Source: Proales similis (lineage: Eukaryota > Rotifera > Eurotatoria > Ploima > Proalidae). From it: a DNA stretch of 64,000 nt. Position 1 is the stretch's first letter; every line of letters begins with the position of its first letter. Below, one piece after another: positions 9,424 through 19,704 of the stretch. Below the pieces are notes generated by a model that ran no database searches, was not told the origin of the DNA, and worked only from the letters and a program-made list of their open reading frames with translations. The stretch spans positions 498,501 through 562,500 of the forward strand of contig JAGVRJ010000010.1 of the NCBI GenBank assembly GCA_019059635.1. The letters run 5' to 3'. The position numbers and the translations under genes are program-made.

Positions 9424-12400
9424 ATGAAACGCTTCACTCTCCTTTTGCTAATCATCACTTGTTCGGGCCAGCTGAACGGCACAAGCAGCGTGGACTCGGC
9501 AAGAGCTGGCGGCGTCTCGCAGTCGGAGCAGCACACAAACAGGACAAGAGTCAACATCCTGCTGCTGTTGCCGACTAACGAGACCTATCGGTTCAGCATG
9601 TCCAAGGTGGCCTGGTCGCTTCGAATGGCCATCGACGAGATCAAACGCTCGCAGTACGGTGCTCTGTTCGATATAGACATAACAGGAGATAGCTGCGACT
9701 GCACGAGCATCGAGGCGCCCGTAAACGCCATGGAGAACATTTACCGAAAGCGCAACCACACGAAGCAGTTCCAGGCCATATTCGGGCCCATGTGCGACTA
9801 GTGAGTACTGAACGATGATTCGCTCGTTCGATCGTTCACAATTGTTGTTTCAAGTTCACTGGCGCCGATCGCCCGCTACGCTCCGTTCTGGGACGTGGCT
9901 GTGATCACAGTGAGTGCAATGGCGCGCGATTTTCGCAAGAACAAGTTCAACGAGTACAAAACGCTCACCAACATCGGACCGACCATGTACTGGCTGGACA
10001 GATTCGTGACCAAAATGTTTCAGCGATTCGACTGGAAGCAGGTGATCTTCATATTCGACAAGGACTACCAAGAAAAGACGACCAACTTCAACTGCTACCT
10101 GACGATGGCCTCGCTGAAAGCGGCACTGCTCGGCGCCAAGGTGTCGGTCGACTACAAGATTCGCGACCGTCAAGACTCGCAGAGCGACATGGAAAGCATT
10201 CTGATAAATTATGTGGGCAGCAAGTTCTCGGTCGTGCTGCTGTGCGGCGGCGTCGAGTTCGTGCACGACCTGATGCTGGCCGCCGCCCGTCTCGGCTTCA
10301 ACAACGGCGAGTACGTGTTCATCAACTTCGACTTGTACGCGCAAATGTACAACGAAGAGCGAATATTGAAACCGTGGCTACTGGTCGACAACCAAACTGA
10401 CACGAACCTGTCCGGGCAGCTCGAGCTCGCCTACCAGTCGCTGCTGACTGTCACGCTCAAAATGGACGACGAGCACGGCACTTATCGCAGCTTCCAGCGC
10501 AATCTCACCCAATTCAGCCGAGGCCACTTTAGAAACGAAGGCGAGGTCTGTAACTGCGCACACGAGCCTTGTGCTCGCCCACTCACCGCCTCTTCTCTGA
10601 CTAGGTCAATTACTTCATGGCCTCGTTCTACGACGCCATGCACATCTACATTAAAGCGGTCTACACGACCCTGGCCAACGGCGGCCGAATGAACGACATA
10701 CCGGCCGTGTTGGGCAACATTTGGAACCGCAAGTTTCAAGGTCAGTCCCTCCGCCCATATTCACTTCTTTTGGCCAGGCCAGATGTCTCAATTTTGACGC
10801 GTGTAGGCGTCACTGGCGAGGTCGTGATCGACAACTACGGCGAGCGAATAAGCGAATACTCGCTGTACGATTTGAATCCGCGCACCAGCAAATTCGAGCC
10901 GGTCATTTCTTCGATCATAAACGGCACCGACATCTTTCTCAAGTACGACATGCAACGGCGTCCAATCTACTGGCACCAGCTCGTGTCTGGCGACCTGCCC
11001 GACTCGCCCACGTGCGGATACAACCGCGACAAGTGTCCAGTAAAAGGCAAGCAGTGAAATTTCTCGCGCCCGATCGGAAGAATCGCAAGTTTGACCCGTT
11101 AAACCTTTCAGAACCAGTCCCGTTCTGGGTCTGGCTGTTCAGTTTCATGGCGCTGCTGATGCTCACTATGGTGACGGTTGGCATCATATTCTATCGGTCA
11201 GTTTGATTCCGTTTAGTGCACGATCGAGCAAGGGAATCTGTACTGCTCTGTTTTTTAGGCGAACAAAATTCGAGGCCGAACTGAACGCGATGAACTGGCT
11301 CATAAAGTGGGAAGAAGTGAGCACCAAAATGGAGAGCAACGAGAGAAAGTCAATATTCAAACGAGTAAGTTGTCAGAGCTCTGTGCGGGTCTGTTAGACA
11401 AGGTCGCAATAAGAAAAAAAAAACAAAAATAAAAGAAGAAGAGCTTGACGTACACGAACATAGCCGAGGCGGCCGAGGATGCGATCTCGCTCGCTTCAAT
11501 GGACATAAAAGCGATCAACTCGCGTCTGGTCGTCTACAAGGTTTGCGCCAACAGGAAAGTCAAGGTCGCATTTGTGGCTCAATTTGTTTTGTTCAGAGAA
11601 GCTGGTGCTACATAAAGCCGATTCAGCGCAAGATCGAAGTCACTCGAGCGCTTTTGATCGAAGTCAAAAAGGTGAGCAAGCCAAGCAGCGGGCAGCATCT
11701 CGCTCCTAATCGTTGCCTCAGCTAAAAGATCTCCAAAATGACCACATCACGCGCTTCATCGGCATCAGCATGGAGCCGCATCGTCAGTTCATCTTCATGG
11801 AATACTGCCAGAAGGGAAGTCTGCAGGTGAGCAGCAGCCGCTGAGAAAACTTGCGCATTGAGAAGCCTAAACGAGCGTTGAACAGGACCTGCTGGAGAAT
11901 GAGCAAATTGAGCTGGAGACGAGCTTCAAGCATCATTTGATACACGACATAATCAAAGGCATGCTGTTCCTTCACAGCAGCGAGATAAAATACCACGGCA
12001 ATTTGACGAGCTCCAATTGCCTGGTTGACAGCCGCTTCACACTTAAAATAACCGACTTTGGTCTACCCATGCTCCAGTCGCATTCGTTCTTGTCCGAGCA
12101 GAATCTCTACAAAAGTGAGCATTCACCTACTGTTGATTGAGATGGTCTCTTAAGACGATTTGAGTAGAGCAATTGTGGCGAGCGCCTGAGCTTCAGCTCA
12201 CAAGCGCAGGCAGCGGATGGAGCGGAACGCAGAAAGGCGACGTCTACAGCTTCGCCGTCATTGTTCAAGAGATTCTCTACCGCAAAGGCGTCTTCTATCT
12301 CACCGACGAGGACCGAGAGATTCACTTTGGCTCGAGTGTGGCCGTCGAGGACGGCTCGCTGTCCTACAAGCAAATTGTGAAGAAAGCCGCCAACGGCCTG

Positions 12401-13719
12401 CGGCCGTCACTTGAAAGCATTGTGTGCAGCAAGGAGATAATCGAGCTGTTGCGCAAATGCTGGGCCGAGTCGCCGACCGATCGACCTGACTTTACGGTCA
12501 TCCGCGACGTGATGCGCAAAAACACAAAGTAAGCTAACGAGACGCCGCCACTTGGACTAGCTTGACCATTTGTTCAAACAGAATATCCGGAAACATTTTG
12601 GACAACTTGCTCGCTCGTATGGAAAAGTACGCGAACAATTTAGAAGAGCTGGTCAAGGAGCGAACAGAGGCGTGCGAAAACGAGCGTAAACGAGCCGAGT
12701 CTCTGTTGTATCGTCTGCTGCCTGCGTGAGTGCGACTCTGGCATTCGATTTCGTTGCTTGTGCTCATCCGCCATTTGAAGGTCTGTTGCCGCACAGCTCA
12801 TGCTCGGCAATGAAGTAAAAGCAGAAACGTTCAAGAACGTGACCATTTACTTCAGCGATATTGTCGGCTTCACAAACCTTTCGGCCAACAGCACTCCGAT
12901 GCAGGTAGACCTTGTCCTGATCGCCCAGCTCAATCAACCGGGCTCAAATCACAAACACAAAGGTCGTCCAATTGCTCAACGGTCTATACACGCTGTTCGA
13001 CTCGATCATTGAAGGCTTCGACGTCTACAAGGTGAGCGGGGCCATTCTCTCAAGTCTCTGGGCAAGTCTGAGCAGCTCTTTTCTCAAGGTCGAGACAATC
13101 GGCGACGCTTACATGGTCGTCTCCGGTCTTCCTCAACGCAACGACAATCACGCGAGCGAGATTGGCCGAATGTCACTGGCTCTCTTGCACAACGTCAAGT
13201 CGTTCAAGATTCCTCACCTTCCTCACAAGCGCCTCGAGCTACGGATAGGTCTCCATACAGGTTCGTGCCTCAGCGCTCAGCTCTCTTCCTCGACTTGACT
13301 TTCCACTCACTCAAGGTCCTTGCGTGGCTGGCGTGGTTGGTCTGAAAATGCCTCGCTACTGTTTGTTTGGAGGTAAGTGCGGCAGTTTATTTTTTCTCAA
13401 ACTTTTAATCAAACGCCCGCATCGAGTGAATCCTAACGCGTTTGAAATAGACACAGTGAACACGGCCTCCAGAATGGAGTCGAACGGAGCAGGTCAGTAT
13501 GCACTTTTGCTTGGTCTCTCGCTTGTTTAAACTAAAGCGTTTGAATTAAATTAAGCGCTACGCATTCACATCAGTCCCCAGACGAAAGAAGCGCTCGACA
13601 AGGCGGGAAATTTCGACATCAAGCTAAGAGGACCGGTCGAAATGAAGGGCAAAGGAGTGATCACGACCTACTGGCTGCTGGGTGAGAACGGGAACATTGT
13701 CGACGAGCACGACGAGTGA
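9424..13719 (+). CDS. Receptor-type (particulate) guanylyl cyclase
   Basis: Single-pass receptor that makes cGMP from GTP. I read 18 exons: 9424-9800, 9855-10545, 10605-10740, 10807-11046, 11112-11196, 11259-11364, 11442-11540, 11597-11671, 11722-11826, 11886-12114, 12168-12528, 12582-12725, 12781-12904, 12963-13031, 13089-13260, 13316-13372, 13451-13492 and 13556-13719. They sum to 3276 nt (1,091 aa). Order: signal peptide [16 protein letters not shown]-receptor-like ectodomain, one TM helix ([18 protein letters not shown]), kinase-homology domain with HGNLTSSNC in place of HRD and ITDFGLPML, a coiled-coil hinge, then the cyclase with [27 protein letters not shown] and [11 protein letters not shown]. 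The metal-binding Asp and purine-specifying Glu are present. It is closest in style to natriuretic-peptide-receptor/Gyc76C-type cyclases. Ligand unknown. The intron at 11047-11111 appears to be GC-AG. AATAAA lies near 13802. Confidence 0.9.
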
Positions 13720-14124
13720 AGAACGCGGCACCATCCGACATCGCAGCCGGCCTCCGGTGATGTTTGTGAATTTGAAAATTCTGTTCGAGTTGAAGATTGA
13801 AAATAAAATTCCGACCAAGTGACCTCGTCTCTGTGCGCATTTGGGTGAATTTTTCGGGAGAGGATTGGCCAAACTGGCGGTTCATTCGACGGGTGAAAAT
13901 TTATTTTTTACTTTTTGCCTGCTTGTGTCTCAGAGATCGCCAAAGGGAGAAGGAAGCAAGAGAAGAAAACAATCAGACAAACAACAAGCGAGCAGAGCAG
14001 CAGGTTCAGTAAAATAGCTGAAAACAACAAGAATAATCGACTGAGGCGAAGAGATGCAATTGAGAAATATGCAGAATGCCCAACACGAGTGAGCATTGGC
14101 AATTGAGTCAATCGAGGATTAAGG
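13720..14124. other. 3' gap between convergent guanylyl cyclase and alpha2delta genes
   Basis: About 405 bp, A-rich in its right half. An AATAAA near 13802 is a good polyadenylation signal for the cyclase. No coding potential seen. Confidence 0.5.
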
Positions 14125-17100
14125 TCAGAGAAGGCGAGCTAGATAATAAATAAGTACAAGAGCAATAAAGAGAGGCGCACTGGCCGCTAACTTATCAGAA
14201 TTGGATTTACAAAAGAAGACACTCGACTCGTTCGGATGGTAGTTGTAGCATTGCTGCGGGTTCTTGCGATAGCGGTTTATTGAATAGTTGGACTTGAACT
14301 CGGGCTCCTGCTCTTGCTTGCCTTTCATGCGTCTGTTGCGCTCGTTCCAGCTCACTGGCCTCTTCGTTTTCAGCTCGGATATGTCGCCGCACTTGAACAG
14401 CTCGGGCTCGTCCTCGACCGCCAGCACAATCATGTTGGAAAAGCGCAGATAGCCGGCCAAGTAGCTACGCGCCTCCTCGTTCGCCGGCTTGTGGCACCAG
14501 TGTCGGCGCTCGCTCGCGTCAATCGTCTTCCACCGAGTGATGTTGAACGAGTAAATGCCGAAATTGTTGCAATGACTGTTGCGTAGCAGCCATTCAATTT
14601 TGCCCACGCGAGTCATGCTGTTGGTTTCTGATTGAACGCTAGCCTGAGTTTTGACCACTTGCACGAGCACGTTCAAGGTGACCGTGAGCGAGAGCGAGAG
14701 AAAGTCGATCAACGATTTAACTAAACTGAACAGAGGCAGCGCCGAGCTGAGTATACTGCGCGGCTTCGGACAGTCCTCAAGGTCCTTGCCTGAGATTATG
14801 AGATCGTAGAGGCCGTCAATTTCGAGCTGGAGCATCAACCAGGGATTGACCTTGTAGAGAGGCTGGCCGACTTCTTGCGACGAGTCTTTGTTGGTCATGA
14901 TCACAATGCCGTGCTCGTCGACCAGGTAGCAGGTCAAATCCGACTTGCGGCGTGGATCGCATATGTTGGCACAATTTTCATTCTCGCACTCGTATGAGCC
15001 TTTGAAGACAAACTCTTTGAATTTTATGGCGTCGAACACGACGCCGGTCACGGCCGTCGGCACCTTGTCGAACCAGATGGGCAGCGAGGCGCCGATCGTG
15101 TGTCCGATCGTCTCTTTTTCGGTCTCGTTCAAAAAGTAGATGACCACCGGCTCGTTGTAGGCGTTCGCCTCGGTGCGCAGGAAATCGCTGAACTCAATCG
15201 AACGCGTGTAGTACTGATTCTCGAAGCTGTACGTGTGCTTGCTATCTTCGGTGGTGAACATGCTGAACGCCTCGTCGAACTTCTCGACCGCGTGCAGCTT
15301 AAAGTACTTGTTTATGTGCTCGTTGATGATGGTCGAGTGGACGAGGTGGGCCGAGTTTATGTTGAAGAAGCGCACAGGCAGGTAGAAGGTGATGCCCGAG
15401 TAGGTGCCGTAGAACGACGAGAAGACCATGTTGCGCTGGTTGGCGAACATCTCCAGACTGTATCGGTCGTAGTAGATGTTGTGCAGTATGAGATCGTACT
15501 TGATTGCCAGCACCTGGTCAAAGTCTTCGTTCAAATATTTTATGCAAAAATCGTAGTCCTTGGCCTCGTAGAGGAGAATTTTTATCAACTGCTCGTAGCC
15601 GTACGAGCAGTTGTAGAGCTGAATTCGAGTGAGGAACTCTTTGTCCAAGTTGAGTATGTCCTCCAGCTCTTTGTCGTATTGACTCTGCTTGTCGTAAGGC
15701 AGCTCGATATAAAATCGGCCGAAGCTGCTCGGCGAAGCGATGGCCACACTGAACGGCGTGTTTGGCACGGGCGAGAACACGTACTCGGTCTTGCGCTTGA
15801 TCACTCTGATTCCTTCGCGCTTCCAGTTGTCGAGTGTCCGGTTGCTGGTCAACTGGTCGATCATCTCATGCTCGAGCAGCTCAAACTCATAATCGTTGTG
15901 GATCGGTATCTCGAACTTGTCCAGGTCGACGCTGTGCGAGCTTCCCTTGAAATCGAACTCGCCCGCGGCCATCTCGCGTCTGATGCTCGGATGGAAGACT
16001 ATGAAGCCGTTGTTGTCCAATATGATCATGTAGATGCCCACGCCCATCTGGTATTTTGGCGACACTTTTGAAATGAGGCGAAGAACCGGCACGTCGACGC
16101 CGACGATGCCCAACAGCGCCTGCTGGTTCCTGATCTCCTCCTCGGCGTTTCGGATCGATATCTCCTCTTCGTCGCTTGTGATGTAGAACGTGTGCGCGTT
16201 CTTGTTCTTCTTCACATGTTCGGCAAAGTTCTTGGTCTTGAAGCTGAGCTTCTTGCCCAAGTAGGTGGATATCTCGTACTGGCTGTAGTTGAAGCTCATG
16301 TCCTTGAACGCAGGCCTGGCCACGGCGATTTTCAGCTCATTGTCCAGCCAGCCGATGAACACGTTGCTCCAAATGGTCTCGGTCGAGCCCGACAGCGCCA
16401 TCGGCCGACTCAGCACTGGTATGTACTCGTAGACGTCCTCGTTTATGTCGGTCAATGTGACCACGTGATAGTACTCGCCGTTGTTATCGCAGGCGAGCTT
16501 GCGAATCTCGCTCGGGTCTGACATGTCGCGGCCGATCTTGAACGAGAACACTTTCACCTTCTTGTCCGGATTGTACTTTTCGAATATGGGCTGCACGTCG
16601 TCCGCGTGTCCGTCCGTAATGATCATGATCATCTTGTTGCACCAGGCGCGCGCCATTCCCGGCTTGTTGAACAGCTCGAACACTTTGCTCAACGGCTTGG
16701 TCAGACGAGCCTGGTGGCTTGTGTTTTTGAAGATTTTTAGCCGCTCTTTGAACTTTTGCTTGTTGGCCTTGCCGGCCTGGATGAACTTGTCCTGGTAGTC
16801 AGGCTGGTCGTGAAACAGGTACTCGACCTCGTTGGAGAACGTGAGCACATTGAAAAAGTCGTTGTCACTGAACGTGTCCAAAATGAACTCGATCAGGCGT
16901 TTGCCGATTTCGAGCCGCAGGCCGGTCATCGATCCGCTTGTGTCGAGCAGAATGATGGCGTCCTTGGGCGAGGCGGCAGCCATCACGTACCAAGTCTGCA
17001 GGCGGCAGTCGAAAAAGTCTTTGTCGGACACCGACCAGAAAGCACCCGGGTAGCGTCTGAACAGGCCCTTGGTGCTGCAAAAATACTGCCAGTACAGACT

Positions 17101-18165
17101 GCGGTCTTTAGAATAGTTCTCCCTGAACTTGCGGTCGAGCACTTCGGTCCAGTAGGAGGTCATGTTTATTGAGATGTCTTGTTTGAACACGTTTACTGGC
17201 ACTTGAACAGTCGAGCGCTCGGTGTTCACCAGGCCCAGGGTTTTAAAGTTTTCGTCGTACGTTCGATTTATGCAAGGCACGTCCCAGAACTTTTCACTGT
17301 AGCCGTCGCCGAGAATCGCCTCGAACGTCTCAATGTGACGCTGCTTCTCCAGCTCGGCCTGTGTCGCCTGCTGTTCTGTGATCGTCTCGTTCAAGTAGAT
17401 GCGGTTCGAGAGCTGCTTGCCGCCCGCTTTCGGACGCGGACTTGAATTGACATGCCGCGCGAGGTAATCGTTGACGGCCAACGCTTGCCGCTTCTTCCTC
17501 ACCAGCGCCTCTTCTTGGCCCACTTCTGCCAGATGAGTTAGATCGCAGAACGTGTGCGGACTCTTGGCGTCATAGTAGACATGCTTGCTTGAGTTTACGA
17601 CCAGATCTGTGTTGTTGGCGTACTCCCTGAACGCCTTCTCGACCAGGGCGGACAGGTCCTTGACCACCACGGTCTTGTTGTAAAGCACTTGACTTATCGT
17701 GTTGGAGATGTTCATGATCATTTGGGTGAAGTTTATCCACGCGAAGCGGGCGTCCTCGTTCAGATGCGCGTAGTAGGTTTGATTAAGCGAATTGTAACCG
17801 GAGAAATTGTTATTGAGCTCAAGCAAGTGATTTGACTTGCGACTCAGCCAGTTGGCGAAATTTTCCGCGTCCTGCTGGCTGATCGCTTCGGGTCGTGCGG
17901 GCGCATCCGTGCTCTTGATCGAGTAGGCCGACGTGCTATTGCTTGGCACAGTGTCATTTACTGAGAACGTGAGCTCTTCTTGCTGATTTTCGTCAAGCCA
18001 GTCGTCGCTTGGGCCGATCGTCTCATCCAGAGTGCGGTCGAGTTCTGATTGCGGCAATGACGGCGGCTGCTGCTGCTGCTGTTGCCGTTCGCCAACTGTG
18101 ACAGCCGCAAGAAAGAGAAATAAAAGTGCGTAACTGTTGGCCTTCATCAAGAATGTGTGCTTCAT
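14125..18165 (-). CDS. Voltage-gated calcium channel alpha2delta subunit, copy 1 (intronless)
   Basis: One uninterrupted 1,346-codon ORF. In alpha2delta proteins an extracellular alpha2 chain and a membrane-anchored delta chain raise calcium-channel surface density. Order: signal peptide (ANSYALLFLFLAAVTVG), VWA-N region (FAWINFTQMIMNIS, YDAKSPHTFCDL), VWA domain with an intact MIDAS (DAIILLDTSGSMTG), Cache/dCache region (ISKVSPKYQMGVGIYMI, FIVFHPSIR, TPFSVAIASPSSFGRFYI), the C-terminal delta part and a hydrophobic end (APLFIALVLIYYLARLL) typical of a GPI signal or tail anchor. It is tandem to copy 2 at 19705-24764 but lacks both of its introns. A TATATAAC on the - strand at about 18411-18418 is a possible promoter. 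An antisense ORF of 323 codons here is a shadow. Confidence 0.9.
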   Translation of the reverse strand: MKHTFLMKANSYALLFLFLAAVTVGERQQQQQQPPSLPQSELDRTLDETIGPSDDWLDENQQEELTFSVNDTVPSNSTSAYSIKSTDAPARPEAISQQDAENFANWLSRKSNHLLELNNNFSGYNSLNQTYYAHLNEDARFAWINFTQMIMNISNTISQVLYNKTVVVKDLSALVEKAFREYANNTDLVVNSSKHVYYDAKSPHTFCDLTHLAEVGQEEALVRKKRQALAVNDYLARHVNSSPRPKAGGKQLSNRIYLNETITEQQATQAELEKQRHIETFEAILGDGYSEKFWDVPCINRTYDENFKTLGLVNTERSTVQVPVNVFKQDISINMTSYWTEVLDRKFRENYSKDRSLYWQYFCSTKGLFRRYPGAFWSVSDKDFFDCRLQTWYVMAAASPKDAIILLDTSGSMTGLRLEIGKRLIEFILDTFSDNDFFNVLTFSNEVEYLFHDQPDYQDKFIQAGKANKQKFKERLKIFKNTSHQARLTKPLSKVFELFNKPGMARAWCNKMIMIITDGHADDVQPIFEKYNPDKKVKVFSFKIGRDMSDPSEIRKLACDNNGEYYHVVTLTDINEDVYEYIPVLSRPMALSGSTETIWSNVFIGWLDNELKIAVARPAFKDMSFNYSQYEISTYLGKKLSFKTKNFAEHVKKNKNAHTFYITSDEEEISIRNAEEEIRNQQALLGIVGVDVPVLRLISKVSPKYQMGVGIYMIILDNNGFIVFHPSIRREMAAGEFDFKGSSHSVDLDKFEIPIHNDYEFELLEHEMIDQLTSNRTLDNWKREGIRVIKRKTEYVFSPVPNTPFSVAIASPSSFGRFYIELPYDKQSQYDKELEDILNLDKEFLTRIQLYNCSYGYEQLIKILLYEAKDYDFCIKYLNEDFDQVLAIKYDLILHNIYYDRYSLEMFANQRNMVFSSFYGTYSGITFYLPVRFFNINSAHLVHSTIINEHINKYFKLHAVEKFDEAFSMFTTEDSKHTYSFENQYYTRSIEFSDFLRTEANAYNEPVVIYFLNETEKETIGHTIGASLPIWFDKVPTAVTGVVFDAIKFKEFVFKGSYECENENCANICDPRRKSDLTCYLVDEHGIVIMTNKDSSQEVGQPLYKVNPWLMLQLEIDGLYDLIISGKDLEDCPKPRSILSSALPLFSLVKSLIDFLSLSLTVTLNVLVQVVKTQASVQSETNSMTRVGKIEWLLRNSHCNNFGIYSFNITRWKTIDASERRHWCHKPANEEARSYLAGYLRFSNMIVLAVEDEPELFKCGDISELKTKRPVSWNERNRRMKGKQEQEPEFKSNYSINRYRKNPQQCYNYHPNESSVFFCKSNSDKLAASAPLFIALVLIYYLARLL

Positions 18166-19704
18166 CCGATCATGGCCCTTCAGTTGTGCGGAGTGCTGAG
18201 ACTTTGCTGAGCAGGCAAAGTGCGGATGTTTGAGCTTTTCGATCTAAATACGAACGGCGATGAGAATGAGTTTGGTCGCTGATTATGGAGAAGATGGAGA
18301 TGCAGACGGAGCTGCTGATGGAGCTACTGATGGAGATGCTGATGAAAATGAAGAAGGAGAGATGGCGATGGCGCTGAGGACGACGCCATTATCCAGGCCT
18401 TAATGCCGACGGTTATATATTTGATTTGCGCGCAAATAATAACAACAACGCAGATGGAAGTTAATTAATTATGAGCAGGCACTGCCCGGGCGAGGCCTAA
18501 TGTTGCGCTTAATTGCCTTTGGTCTAGATTTCGGATCTAAAGGGAAATCTAAACGGATGGCAGATGATTAAAACGAATAAGACTGGACGGGAATTAGGCT
18601 AAATCTGCGTCTGAGTTGACTTTTCTTTGCCACTGCAGGCCCAGAGAGAGAGAGAGAGATAGGCAAAGGGAAGAGGCAGAGGGAAAAGGCAAAGGCAGTG
18701 AGAAGAGGCGGAACAAACATCGCTTGATGCGACTGCAAGCGCTCTTTTACGCCAATAAATATTCATGAGCGAGAGCGCGTCTGTCAGCACCTTCAATAAA
18801 AGAGCGCGCACAGCAGCCGCAATTTGCTCTTTCACACAGTTCTCGTCTTGCTGTGTGTCTGACAGTTTCCTTTTCTCGCCTTCTCTCTTCCTCTTTCTCT
18901 GCTCGCGCTTGTTGTTGCGGGCGGCGTCTTCTTGGTCGTCGTCGTTTTATTTGCGTTGGCACAGTCAATGAGCAAGTCAATTGAGCCAAACGGTTGCCAT
19001 CACCGTTGGTACATGCGTTCATTCTCGTATTGTCTCTCGAGCAATTAGAAAGAAAACTGCAAGCAAGCAGGCAAGCAAGCAGGCAGACAGGCAAGCATTT
19101 CGACTATTTATTCAACCGTTGTTCAAATTAGCATGCTTTCTTTATTAACGAGGTCGATTAAGATCAGGCTGGTGCTCAAGACAAGAGTGACTAGCGCCTG
19201 TCGACATTCGCGCATAACGACCGTGCGGGAGGTGCGAGCAGGAAGCACTCGTCCTTCGTCTCTTGGTCTTTAATGCCTTTTAAATAATAGCTTGTCGAGA
19301 TTTCTGCGCTCTTGGCTCGCTCGCTCGATTGATTGATTGACTGCTTGTTGGTTTTTAGAATTTTAGATTAAAGAAGAAGAACGGGGCAACCTTGTGCGTT
19401 CGATTGTCAATTAAAGTGCGATCAAAATTTAGAGCGGAAACGAAAAAAGGAAAATTAAAGAGAAAAGGAAGCAAAACATGCCAAGTGATTAGTAAATCGG
19501 CGATTAAGAACAATCCGATGGGCGATTAGACTAGAAATGCAATCCAATTCAATCATTCAGGCCATGGTCAATGAACGCAGGGAGATGAATGCTGTGAGAA
19601 AAGGAAAAGCGACATGAAGAAACAGGAGCATGAAAAGACTGCCGAATGGGACACTCACAGGCCGACAGACTGAAGAAGAGGAAAGAAATTGACTCGATCG
19701 GCGA
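18166..19704. other. Non-coding gap between the two alpha2delta genes
   Basis: About 1.5 kb. It holds GATGGAGATGCTGATG-like imperfect repeats (about 18290-18370), GA runs near 18642-18658 and a 'gcaagcag' cluster at 19060-19095. A TATATAAC (- strand, about 18411-18418) could be the promoter of copy 1. No gene seen. Confidence 0.5.

Noticed and set aside
15100-16071. 323-codon + strand ORF
   Set aside because: Antisense to the alpha2delta copy 1 coding region, where strong codon bias keeps the opposite frame open. The sense frame has clear homology.
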